Positions 1 to 9,221 of a stretch of DNA of 64,000 nucleotides are shown one piece after another. Numbering within the stretch: position 1 is the stretch's first letter; each line of letters opens with the position of its first letter. The notes beneath the pieces are model-generated. The model worked only from the letters and a program-made list of their open reading frames with translations, was not told the DNA's origin and did no database searches. The position numbers and the translations under genes are program-made. Source of the stretch: Parabacteroides sp. (GTDB lineage Bacteria > Bacteroidota > Bacteroidia > Bacteroidales > Tannerellaceae); the NCBI GenBank assembly GCA_017937385.1, contig JAGBDR010000004.1, forward strand, positions 1 to 64,000. The letters are read 5' to 3'.

Positions 1-132
1 ACCACCCACTACGGGATCTGTCTTCCTGTGATGCAGGAAATGAAAGCCACGGCCGGAATCGTAACAGAAGAATTACGTTTGATAGAGCGTCTCTTCCAAC
101 CACTGAGAAAGATCTTGCGAGGAGGGCTTTAA
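1..132 (+). CDS. C-terminal end of an unrecognised protein (partial)
   Basis: Frame 1 is open from the first base to a TAA ending at 132 and gives the last 43 residues of a protein that begins outside the window. The tail is helical-looking and basic (ends with LRKILRGGL). I do not recognise it. Position suggests an ECF sigma factor, because a FecR-type anti-sigma gene starts 91 bases downstream, but the tail does not look like a typical sigma region 4 end, so this is only a possibility. Confidence 0.4.
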   Translation, partial: TTHYGICLPVMQEMKATAGIVTEELRLIERLFQPLRKILRGGL

Positions 133-223
133 GGGCGTTTTTGAAGATTTTTCAAAAAAAGTGACAAACCGAATGGGGGGATAGGGGCGTTTGTGTGTAT
201 TTAATATATGAAAAGCGATAGAA

Positions 224-1204
224 ATGGAATACGAAGACAAGAAATATATACTTAAGAAACTGGTGCAGGACGCGCTGACCGAAGAGGAGCACACTGCCTT
301 GCGATCCTCCCGCCGGGTGACAAAGAAGATGGAACGGCAGTGGGATAACGCTCCGGATGCAGTGAAAAACGACTGTCCGGACGAGTCCTCTATCTGGCGG
401 AATATCTGTGAAGCCGTTTGGTCGCATGGCGAAGGGCAGAAACTGATGTTTTATAAGGTATATAGTATGGTCGCTTCCGTCTTGCTGCTGTTGGGTGTGG
501 CCGGAACCGCTTATTTCGCCTTGCAGGACAGGGAAGAGGTTCCGATGTATGTCGTAAGTTCCGGTATCCGGAGTATGGAATCCGTTTCGTTGCCCGATGG
601 AACGAAAGTGCAGATGGGACCGGGCAGCCGTCTGACTTATCCGGCTCGTTTCTCCGGTAAGACACGTGAGATAACATTGGACGGACAGGCCTTTTTCGAT
701 GTGGCGAAGAATCGGGAGAAACCTTTCATCGTCCATACGGAGGACGTGAGTGTGGAGGCATTGGGGACTGCGTTCGAGCTGTTCAGTTACGATATGGAAA
801 ATAAGATGGAGGCGATTTTGCTGAATGGAAAGATCAAAGTGAGTGTGGTGGAAAAGGCAACAAACAAAATGAAAGAATACCTTGTCTCTCCCGACGAAAA
901 GATCCAGATGGACCGGCTGACCGGTAAAATCACGAAGCAGGTAGTGGATGCCGACAAATATACCGCCTGGCGCAAACAAAAGATGTTGAGCTTTGAAAAT
1001 GAAAAACTCTCCATGATCATCCCGCGCCTCGAACAGTGGTACGGCAGAAAGGTGATATGCCAGAAGGATCTAGCAGACAAATACCGCTTCACTTTCAAGG
1101 TGAGGGACGAATCGCTGGAACGGATCCTGTTTATGATAAAAGCATCTTCTCCATTGCAGCATGAGGAGATGGAGAACGGTGATTATATATTGACATTGAA
1201 ATAA
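224..1204 (+). CDS. FecR family anti-sigma factor
   Basis: A 326-residue inner-membrane signalling protein of the FecR family. These pass a signal from an outer-membrane SusC-type transporter to an ECF sigma factor. A cytoplasmic N-terminal region (about 1-78) is followed by one membrane segment at about 80-102, a periplasmic FecR domain (about 110-215, with the SVSLPDGTKVQMGPGSRLTYP pattern) and a C-terminal DUF4974/STN-like domain (about 255-326). The ATG at 224 is chosen because the upstream ATG at 208 is in another frame. The broken susC of the first half starts 174 bases downstream, so this is probably the regulator of that susC/susD pair. Its cognate sigma factor is not visible and may lie left of the window. 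Confidence 0.9.
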   Translation: MEYEDKKYILKKLVQDALTEEEHTALRSSRRVTKKMERQWDNAPDAVKNDCPDESSIWRNICEAVWSHGEGQKLMFYKVYSMVASVLLLLGVAGTAYFALQDREEVPMYVVSSGIRSMESVSLPDGTKVQMGPGSRLTYPARFSGKTREITLDGQAFFDVAKNREKPFIVHTEDVSVEALGTAFELFSYDMENKMEAILLNGKIKVSVVEKATNKMKEYLVSPDEKIQMDRLTGKITKQVVDADKYTAWRKQKMLSFENEKLSMIIPRLEQWYGRKVICQKDLADKYRFTFKVRDESLERILFMIKASSPLQHEEMENGDYILTLK

Positions 1205-1264
1205 TTACTAATAAACAATTTAATTCTAATGCCTATGGGATAAAAAGAGTTAGTCTTAAAAGAA

Positions 1265-1292
1265 TTGGAAGATGCCGGCAAGCACCTTCCAA
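1265..1292 (+). promoter_or_regulatory. Hairpin in the susC leader
   Basis: TTGGAAG and CTTCCAA flank a 14-base loop in the 173-base gap between fecR and susC. The second susC leader also carries a hairpin in about the same place, and the two leaders share the sequence CAAAGTT directly before the ATG. A post-transcriptional role is possible but not shown. I see no clear TAnnTTTG promoter here. Confidence 0.35.
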
Positions 1293-1377
1293 TCAGAGAG
1301 TTTTCAACAAATGCTCGTCATAAGGAGTCCAAGCCGAAGACTTGCATTTATTATACATCAAAAACTATTGCAAAGTT

Positions 1378-4300
1378 ATGGAAAAAAACAGAGATTGGGA
1401 TTGTTGTATCCCGTTACTTAGAAAAACAAAACGTATCATGAAGATCACGACTTTATTTTCGTTGGGAGTCGCATGTTGTATTTCTGCCTCTACATACGCG
1501 CAGGACTACAAGGTGTCGATCAACAAACAGAACAGTAGCATTATCGAAATCCTCAGGGAGATCGAGAAGAGTAGTGAGTTCACGTTCTTTTTTAATGACA
1601 ACCGGGTGAATGTCAATAAGAAGGCGAGTATCAATGTTAAAGATGCGAAATTGGAAGATGTATTGGATCAGGTGTTGAAGAATACCGGTTACAAGTATCA
1701 GATCATCGACCGCCAGGTATTGATCAAAGCTTCGGACAATTTGGCCGTGGCCGGTGTGCAGCAGAACCAGAAAACGGTTACAGGAGTAATCCTCGATGAA
1801 TCCGGCCTGCCGGTCATTGGAGCCAATGTCGTGGAGAAAGGAACGACCAACGGGACGATAACGGATGCAGAAGGGAGGTTCTCCCTTAACGTTGCATCAG
1901 ATGCAACGTTAAGGGAGGTTCTCCCTTAACGTTGCATCTGATGCAACGTTAATAATTTCTTATATTGGATATGTACAGAGTGAAGTTTCCGTGAAGAACA
2001 AAACTTCAGTATCCGTAACGATGAAAGAGGATGCGGAGTTGCTGGATGAAGTCGTCGTAATCGGTTACGGTTCGGCACGAAAAGGAGATTTGACCGGTCC
2101 GATATCCAGTGTGAATGGCGCTTCTTTGACGGAACGTTCCACTCAAATGTTGTCGACCGCCATGCAGGGACAGATTTCGGGTGTGGAGGTTACGCGTTCT
2201 TCCGGTGGTCCCGGTAGTTCGGCTACGATACGTGTCCGTGGTGTCACGACACTTTCCAACAATGACCCGCTTGTCATTATCGACGGAGTACCCGGTTCGT
2301 TGAATGATGTCGTGGCTTCGGATGTAGAAACCATGAGTGTTTTGAAAGATGCGGCATCGGCTTCCATTTACGGTTCTCGTGCTGCCGCCGGTGTCATTTT
2401 GATCACGACCAAAAGAGCCAAGGAGAATAAATTCAATTTGGACTACAATTATGAATATTCCATTGACAAGCCGACTACGCGGCCGACCAATGGAAACGTG
2501 ATCGATTGGATGAATGTTCAAAATGAGATTAAATGGAATGATGGCGCTTCAAATCCTTATTCGCAATATTCACAGGAAACCATTAACTCCTGGATGTCCA
2601 ACAATGCGACGGACCCTTACCACTATCCAAATACGGATTGGGTCGATTTGTTGTTAAAGAATACGACCTCCCATCAGCAACATAACTTTAATGTTTCAGG
2701 TGGTACGGATAAATTGCAGTCCAAATTCTCGTTCAATTATCAGACGGCTGATGGCTATTATGCAAATAAATCGTATGAACGCTATGCCGGTCGTGTCAAC
2801 AACGATTACAAGATCAACTCTTGGATTCGGGCCAATATAGATGTTGATTTCTCTACTTCAAAGAGTGTAGCTCCCGCAACCGTTAATCCGGTTTATTGGG
2901 CTTATTTGACTTCTCCCTATTATAATCCTTACTGGGAGGATGGGCGTTATGCAGATGTAAAATCTGGAGCTAATCCATTGGCTATGCTTAATGAAGGAGG
3001 TACAGATGGGAAAAATTACTACAAGTTCGGTGGTAAGGCACAACTGGATTTGACTCCGATCAAAGGATTGACGCTTACGGCTGTTTTTGCTCCTCGGTAT
3101 TCGTTTGAAACAGGAAAGAAATTTACAAAGGCTGTGAATGTATATTATGAGGATGGAAGTTCCATTGCCGCACAAAGCAATAAGACTACCTCTCTTAATG
3201 AAACACGAAACATGACGCAAAGCCGTACTTACCAATTCTATGCAAATTATCAGAACAAATGGAATGACCATTCCTTGAATGCAATGGCCGGTTATGAAGG
3301 TTATAAGCATAAATGGGAGAATTTGGGTGCATCCAGAAATAATTATGAATTGGATACTTATCCCTATTTGAATATCGGGCCGGAAGATTACCAGTATAAT
3401 TCAGGAAGTGCAGGCCACAACGCTTATCAATCTGTTTTCGGCCGCGCCATGTATTCTTATAAGAATCGCTATATGTTGCAGGCGAACGTCCGTGCGGATG
3501 CCTCTTCCCGTTTTGCCTCCGATTACCGTTGGGGGGTATTCCCTTCCGTATCGGCAGGTTGGGCTGTCTCGAGCGAACCTTGGTTCCCTAAAGACAAGCA
3601 GATCGATTATTTGAAAGTGCGTGCTTCTATCGGTTCGTTGGGCAATGAGCGTATTAGCGATGCTGAATTTCCGTATCAGGCAGCTATCAATTTCGGAAAC
3701 AGTTATATGTATGATAAGGGTTCCCAATCGATGACAGCCGTGCAAAATGCCGCTCAATATTATTATGCCTTTCATGATATCACATGGGAAACGACGACGA
3801 CCTATGATATCGGTGTCGATATTACTTTGTTGAATAACCGTCTGAGTGTGACCGGTGACTATTATTATAAAAAGACATCCGATATGCTTTTGACATTAGG
3901 TTTCCCCTCTTATGCAGGATTTTCAGCTCCGAAGCAGAATGCAGGTGATATGTACACGCATGGTTGGGAATTTGAAGCAAGCTGGCGCGATCAGATTGGC
4001 GATGTATCGTATGGCGTGTCATTCAATCTGTCCGATTATCGTTCGAAGATGGGATATTTGGGTGACAGAAGAACGATTGATGGTAATAAGATTTATGAAG
4101 AAGGTTCCTATTATTATGAATGGTTTATGTATAAGACTGACGGGTTGTTTGTTACGGATGCTGATTTGTATGATTCGGACGGTAACAAATATCCGACACT
4201 TACGGCTAACGATAAGGCCGGTAATATCAAATATGTCGATGTAAACGGAGACGGGGTCATCAATGCGGACGATAAGGTTCGTTTGGGTAATTCCTTGCCG

Positions 4301-4783
4301 GAGTTCCAGTTTGGCGGCAATCTTTTCTTGGGTTGGAAGGATTGGGACTTCTCGCTTTCTTTCCAAGGCGTGGGTCATCGGAATGTACTCTTCAATTCGG
4401 CTTGGATCCAACCGCTGAAAGAACAATGGGGAGCTGTGCCTTCTCTGGTGTTGGGCAATTATTGGAGCCAGCATAATACGGAAGAACAAAACCGGGCTGC
4501 TAAATATCCTCGCTTGACCTATACCAATACGACTAATACCTATACCGGTTCCGATTATTGGTTGTTCAACGGGGCTTATTTCCGTGTCAAGAACATCACG
4601 TTGGGATATTCGTTACCCAAGAAACTTATGGATAAGTGTTTTGTCAGAGGGCTTCGGATATATGCTACAATAAACGACCTTCCAGCTATCAGTCATTATC
4701 CGAAGGGATGGGATCCGGAAATAGGCACAAGTTCCGACTTTATATCGACGTCTTTTACTTTTGGCGCGAATGTTAAATTTTAA
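1378..4783 (+). pseudogene. SusC/RagA family TonB-linked outer-membrane protein, disrupted by a 40-bp duplication
   Basis: Glycan-importing SusC-type TonB-dependent transporter gene in two frames. The first part (1378-1929) encodes a signal peptide, an STN domain and the start of the carboxypeptidase-regulatory-like domain, and stops at 1927-1929. The second part resumes in another frame from about 1913 and encodes the rest of that domain, the TonB-box region (DEVVVIGYG), the plug and the beta-barrel to 4783. Removing one copy of a 40-base tandem repeat (1871-1950) gives one uninterrupted protein of about 1,121 residues, close to the 1,132-residue paralogue at 14569. ATG 1378 is preferred over the upstream TTG because it is preceded by CAAAGTT, as in the paralogue, and is followed by a good signal peptide. 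As sequenced, no full-length transporter is made. It could be a mutation, a reversible off state, or an assembly error. Confidence 0.85.
1871..1950 (+). repeat. 40-bp palindromic tandem duplication inside susC
   Basis: Two adjacent 40-base copies (1871-1910 and 1911-1950) are identical except at one base. Each holds the small inverted repeat GGGAG-gtt-CTCCC and the arms TTAACGTTGCATC and GATGCAACGTTAA around one central base. That base is A at 1899 in copy 1 and T at 1939 in copy 2, so the palindromic part of one copy is the exact inversion of the other. Because 40 is not a multiple of three, the duplication shifts the susC frame. Confidence 0.95.
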
Positions 4784-4795
4784 ATTTATAGTGAT

Positions 4796-6589
4796 ATGAA
4801 ACCGATAAAATATTCTATATGTACTGCCTCTCTGTTCTTGCTAATGTCGTGTGTCGACCTTGATTTGAATCCTCTTTCGGAGGGGTCGAGCGAGAATTGG
4901 TATTCTTCTCAGACCGAGATCGAGATGTCTTTGAATGATTTCTATCGCACGGATTTTTTCCCGATCGACGAGATGAAATGGGGAGATGACGTGACTGCCC
5001 GAAATGAATCTTCGGAGGTGAATAATGGTACGTTGACTTCTGAAAATGACAAAATCGCCAAGCGTTGGGAAAACTATTATAAAGGTATCGCCCGTGCTTT
5101 GCGTTTGGTTAATAATATGGATCGGGCTCGCGCGATGGGTGTTTCGGAAAAGGATATAGCCCAATATGAAGGTGAAGCTTATTTCTATATGGGATATGCT
5201 TACGGGATGTTGGCCTTTCATTGGGGGGACGCGATCTTGGATAAAGTGGGCATGAGCCTGGAGGAAGCGTATACCGCCTCCCGTTCTCCGAAAGCCGATG
5301 TATTGGCGTTCAGCTATGAATGCCTGGACAAGGCTGCCGAGCGTTTGCCGAACAGTTATTCCGGTATCCAGCGTGCCACGAAAGGGGCGGCTTATGCTTT
5401 CAAGGCGAGAATCGCGATTTATAATGGTGATTATGCGACGGCTGCCACTGCTGCCAAAAATTGCATGGACTTGAATGTTTATAAATTGCATGACAATTAT
5501 CAGGATTTGTTCACCGCTTCCTGGTCGGACGAATGGATTTTCTTCTTCCGTGGAGATGTGACGTTGAAGAAGTATTATTGGGCTGCATCGGATGTTTTGA
5601 ATTGTATCTCTCGTCTTTCCGGCGGATGGGGTGGACAGAAAGCTCCTTCTTATGAATTGGTTTGCGCTTATCCTTGTATTGACGGCAAACCGATCGATGA
5701 GTCTCCGCTTTACAACCCGAAGGATTTCTTTGAAAACCGGGATCCGCGTATGGCCATGACGATTGTTCCGTTTGCAACGGCATATAACAAGCGTGTACTG
5801 GATGGGACGTATAATCCGGACGATTATAACTGGTTGGGGTATGAATATACTCCGTCTCCTATCCGGACAACTGTCAAGAGAATTTCCGATGGTGCGCAAG
5901 TCGGGAACAACGATTCCAAAGCAAGAGCCGAACATGCTTCATATACGGGGCTGTTGTTTAAGAAGTATGTCGATGAATCATTCTTGGAAAATGGAAAAGC
6001 GGGTGCACCGACTACTTATCCTTACTTACGTTACGGCGATGTCTTGTTGATGTATGCTGAAGCGATGAACGAGCTGAATCAATGTAGCCAGGAAGTGCTG
6101 GATGCTACGATTAATAAATTGCGTGAAAGAGCCTACAACGGAATAGGCCTTGAGTATCCGCGCGTAATGGAAGGTACACAGCAGCAGTTGCGTACCATTA
6201 TCCGTACCGAACGTTTCATCGAATTGGCTTGGGAAGGACATCGGTATAGCGATTTGATCCGTTGGAAGATTGCCGGTAAAGTCTTTAATCGTCCGATTTA
6301 TTTCTTGAATCGGGCATGGTCTGGCAATACCTCTTGGAATGGTGATGAAAATGCTGTTTCCGCTGAATACAAACAGTTGATTCAGAACTGGAAGGATGGT
6401 AACTATCCGATAGGCGGTATTCCGCAGATCGATGAAGACGGTATTGCCGATTTGAGCGAAATGGCGAAAAAAGGATACATTACCGTAGCGACTGAGCGTA
6501 AATTCGATGAGGGTCGTGATTATTTGTGGCCGATACCTGCGGCTGACAGGCTTATCAATGAAAATCTGACGCAGAATCCGAAGTGGTAA
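4796..6589 (+). CDS. SusD/RagB family surface glycan-binding lipoprotein
   Basis: 597-residue SusD-like protein that would cap the SusC barrel and bind glycan at the cell surface. A lipoprotein signal peptide ends in the lipobox LMSC with Cys19. The mature start (DLDLNPLSEGSSENWYSS) matches its paralogue at 17980 closely. TPR-like repeats follow, with the conserved late segments GDVLLMYAEAMNEL and ERFIELAWEGHRYSDLIRW and a typical C-terminal end (RDYLWPIPAADRLINENLTQNP). The start is 12 bases after the susC stop, the same spacing as in the second pair, so both are expected on one transcript. The SusD frame is intact even though its susC partner is broken, which argues that the susC lesion is recent or reversible. 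Confidence 0.95.
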   Translation: MKPIKYSICTASLFLLMSCVDLDLNPLSEGSSENWYSSQTEIEMSLNDFYRTDFFPIDEMKWGDDVTARNESSEVNNGTLTSENDKIAKRWENYYKGIARALRLVNNMDRARAMGVSEKDIAQYEGEAYFYMGYAYGMLAFHWGDAILDKVGMSLEEAYTASRSPKADVLAFSYECLDKAAERLPNSYSGIQRATKGAAYAFKARIAIYNGDYATAATAAKNCMDLNVYKLHDNYQDLFTASWSDEWIFFFRGDVTLKKYYWAASDVLNCISRLSGGWGGQKAPSYELVCAYPCIDGKPIDESPLYNPKDFFENRDPRMAMTIVPFATAYNKRVLDGTYNPDDYNWLGYEYTPSPIRTTVKRISDGAQVGNNDSKARAEHASYTGLLFKKYVDESFLENGKAGAPTTYPYLRYGDVLLMYAEAMNELNQCSQEVLDATINKLRERAYNGIGLEYPRVMEGTQQQLRTIIRTERFIELAWEGHRYSDLIRWKIAGKVFNRPIYFLNRAWSGNTSWNGDENAVSAEYKQLIQNWKDGNYPIGGIPQIDEDGIADLSEMAKKGYITVATERKFDEGRDYLWPIPAADRLINENLTQNPKW

Positions 6590-6652
6590 TGGGCATGCGT
6601 GTAAAATAAATTCCGATTGATAGGGATCGGTATTTAAATAGTTAATATCTTA

Positions 6653-6699
6653 GGGCTTCTCTATTTATATCATCATATAGAATATGAGGAGCCCTTTTT
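6653..6699 (+). terminator. Rho-independent terminator after susD
   Basis: GGGCTTCTC (6653-6661) pairs with GAGGAGCCC (6686-6694) with one wobble pair and is followed by five T. It separates the susC/susD pair from the enzymes downstream. It also shows that the upstream ATG at 6684, which lies inside the hairpin, is not the start of the next gene. Confidence 0.75.
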
Positions 6700-6719
6700 A
6701 TGAAGTGTCATCTAAAATA

Positions 6720-9197
6720 ATGGATAATATGAAATTGAATGTTGTTGGTCTATTAGCCGCTTGTTCTTTGCTTGGCTGTACCGCTCAAAAGGATTTGAAA
6801 ACCGTACCGGATTCCATTTCCGGTATCTATCCTCGTTTAGCTTATTATAATAATGAAGGGGAATGTGGAACAGGAGCGGTTGTGCCCTGGGCGGACCGTT
6901 TGTGGGTGATTACATACGGCCCTCATTTGCCGAACGGTTCGTCCGATAAATTGTATGAAGTGACTTCCGATTACCGCCAGGTTGTCCATGAAGAGAGTAT
7001 CGGCGGTACGCCGGCAAACCGGATGATCCATAAGGAGAGTAACCAATTGTTTATCGGGCCGTATGCGATTGACCAAACGGGAAAGGTTCGTGTCATCCCG
7101 TATTCGGATATGCCGGGACGACATACCGGGAATGCCCGCCATTTGACAGATCCTGAGAATAAAATCTATTATGGAACAATGGAAGAAGGCTTTTATGAGG
7201 TAGATGTGAATACACTTCAGCCTAAAATGCTTTATGTTGATGGAAATGTTGTTCGAAAAGAAGGTAGTATGGCACAATTCAGTCCATTATTGCCGGGAGT
7301 TCATGGAAAAGGCTTTTATTCAGGGCAGGGAGTTGCCGTTTATTCTAATAATGGAGAAGATACACAGGAGGCTTTGAAAAAATTCGATGTTGAATCGGGG
7401 TCTTTGAGTGAATGGGACGGCAAGGACTGGAAAGTGGTCCGCCGCAACCAGTTTGTCGAAGTGACCGGTCCCGGTGGCATTTACGGGAATGCAAATCCGG
7501 AAACCGATCCGATCTGGGCAACCGGCTGGGACTACAAGTCCGTTATATTGGGTGTCCGTGATGCGCAGAAAGGATGGACATTCTATCGTTTGCCCAAAGC
7601 CAGCCACAGCTATGACGGGGCGCATGGTTGGAATACGGAGTGGCCGCGCATCCGGAATGTCGGGACAGAATCCCAACCGGACTATCTGATGACCATGCAC
7701 GGGATGTTCTGGCATTTCCCCGGAATGTTCACGGCTGATAACTCGGCAGGAATCCGTCCGCGTTCCGCCTACTTGAAGGTGATCGGCGATTTCACCCGTT
7801 GGAACGACCAGTTGGTTTTCGGTTGCGACGATTCGGCCCAAAAGGAATTCTTGAATAAACGCAAGGCGAAAGGAAATATAGAGGGTCCCGGCCAGTCCAA
7901 TTCAAACGTATGGTTTACTTCGTTGACAAAACCGGATGAGTTAGGCCCGGCAACCGCCGAAGGGGCTGTTTGGGCAAAGGAATCGGTGAAAGCGAATGAG
8001 GCTTCGGAACCGTTCCTTTTCAGCGGCTGGACACATCGTTTCGGTTGGGTGAAAAATGAGGGCAAGCAGCCTGTGACTTTCACATTTGAGGTAGATGAGG
8101 CCGGAACGAATGAGTGGAAGACCTTGAAAACGGTGACGGTCGCTGCCGGCAAAGCTGCATCGGTACCTTTTGCCTCTACGGAAAAAGGCGAGTGGATCCG
8201 GGTAAAGGCGGATAAGAATACGATGGCGACGGTAAGTTTCAATTATACCACTTCCGATCCTCGTGCTACTACTTCCGACCCGATGTATCAGGGATTGACT
8301 GCCGTTGGTCAAAATACGACGACCGGAGGTCTCTTGTATGGGTTGGGCGACAACCGTCGTGCCTTAGGTCTGTTGGCGAATGTGACGGTGGATGGCAAGA
8401 CATCGGAAACGGGTTATTATGAAATGGGGGATCAGTTGGAGCTGGTACGTAAGGAGGATGCGAAGACGGCTGATTTCATCCGAACGAAATTCGCGATCCC
8501 GCAGCAAGTTGTTTCAATTGAAGAGGGGTCTGTCTTGGTTATTGACGATTTGGGCCGCCGTTGGCGTCTGCCGTTAGGAAACGAAGCCTATAAGGAGTTG
8601 ACCGACCAGGGAATGCTTCGTGTTTGCCGTGAAGTGGCAACGGAACGTGACCTGTTCTCTTGCATGGGAACATTCTATGAACTTCCGGCCGAGAATGCCG
8701 ACGGATATGCCAAAATCCGTCCTGTTTCGACCCATAATTTCCGTATTCATGATTATGCTTCTTACCGGGGTATGCTTGTCCTGACGGGTGTGACGCCGGA
8801 AGAGGGGAAAGAGAATCCGCATGTTGTCGTTTCGGACGATGGAAAAGCGGCCGTATGGGTCGGTGTCATCGATGATTTGTGGGCATTGGGCAAACCGGTC
8901 GGCCAGGGTGGTCCGTGGAAGAATGCCGATGTAAGAGCGGGTGTCGCTTCCGATCCGTACCTGATTGGATTTTATGATAAGAAAGAGTTGGCACTCTCTC
9001 ACCAATCCGATAAGAGTGTAGTGATAACCGTAGAAGTCGATCCTACCGGAAACGGCGATTGGATGGAATATGCCGCTTATACGGTAAAACCGGGAGAAAA
9101 GCTCGTCCGGCAATTCCCCGAATCGTTCCAGGCAAGATGGATCCGTTTCGTATCGGATACGAATACGAAAGTGACAGCTTGGTTGGTGTATAAATAA
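6720..9197 (+). CDS. Large secreted lipoprotein of unknown function, beta-propeller-like
   Basis: 825 residues from ATG 6720 (ATG 6729 is also possible). The N-terminus is a lipoprotein signal with lipobox LLGC at Cys20, so it is probably membrane-anchored outside the cytoplasm. The first 400 residues are rich in short Gly/Trp/Tyr blade-like segments (CGTGAVVPWADRLWVITYG, ATGWDYKSVILGV) that suggest a beta-propeller. The rest contains two similar beta-sandwich-like stretches, around 430-520 and 745-825, each with the pattern VTFTFEVD or VVITVEVD followed by G..W. I do not recognise a named family or catalytic motif. It lies between susD and an exported FAD enzyme in the same direction, so a role in handling the same glycan is likely by context only. 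Confidence 0.75.
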   Translation: MDNMKLNVVGLLAACSLLGCTAQKDLKTVPDSISGIYPRLAYYNNEGECGTGAVVPWADRLWVITYGPHLPNGSSDKLYEVTSDYRQVVHEESIGGTPANRMIHKESNQLFIGPYAIDQTGKVRVIPYSDMPGRHTGNARHLTDPENKIYYGTMEEGFYEVDVNTLQPKMLYVDGNVVRKEGSMAQFSPLLPGVHGKGFYSGQGVAVYSNNGEDTQEALKKFDVESGSLSEWDGKDWKVVRRNQFVEVTGPGGIYGNANPETDPIWATGWDYKSVILGVRDAQKGWTFYRLPKASHSYDGAHGWNTEWPRIRNVGTESQPDYLMTMHGMFWHFPGMFTADNSAGIRPRSAYLKVIGDFTRWNDQLVFGCDDSAQKEFLNKRKAKGNIEGPGQSNSNVWFTSLTKPDELGPATAEGAVWAKESVKANEASEPFLFSGWTHRFGWVKNEGKQPVTFTFEVDEAGTNEWKTLKTVTVAAGKAASVPFASTEKGEWIRVKADKNTMATVSFNYTTSDPRATTSDPMYQGLTAVGQNTTTGGLLYGLGDNRRALGLLANVTVDGKTSETGYYEMGDQLELVRKEDAKTADFIRTKFAIPQQVVSIEEGSVLVIDDLGRRWRLPLGNEAYKELTDQGMLRVCREVATERDLFSCMGTFYELPAENADGYAKIRPVSTHNFRIHDYASYRGMLVLTGVTPEEGKENPHVVVSDDGKAAVWVGVIDDLWALGKPVGQGGPWKNADVRAGVASDPYLIGFYDKKELALSHQSDKSVVITVEVDPTGNGDWMEYAAYTVKPGEKLVRQFPESFQARWIRFVSDTNTKVTAWLVYK

Positions 9198-9221
9198 AAT
9201 GTACATTTGTCGCAATTAAAT

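Noticed and set aside
1342..1377. TTG start of susC at 1342
   Set aside because: ATG 1378 has the same CAAAGTT upstream context as the intact paralogue and gives a better signal peptide.
4841..5935. 364-residue minus-strand open frame opposite susD
   Set aside because: Shadow frame; the SusD on the plus strand is clear.
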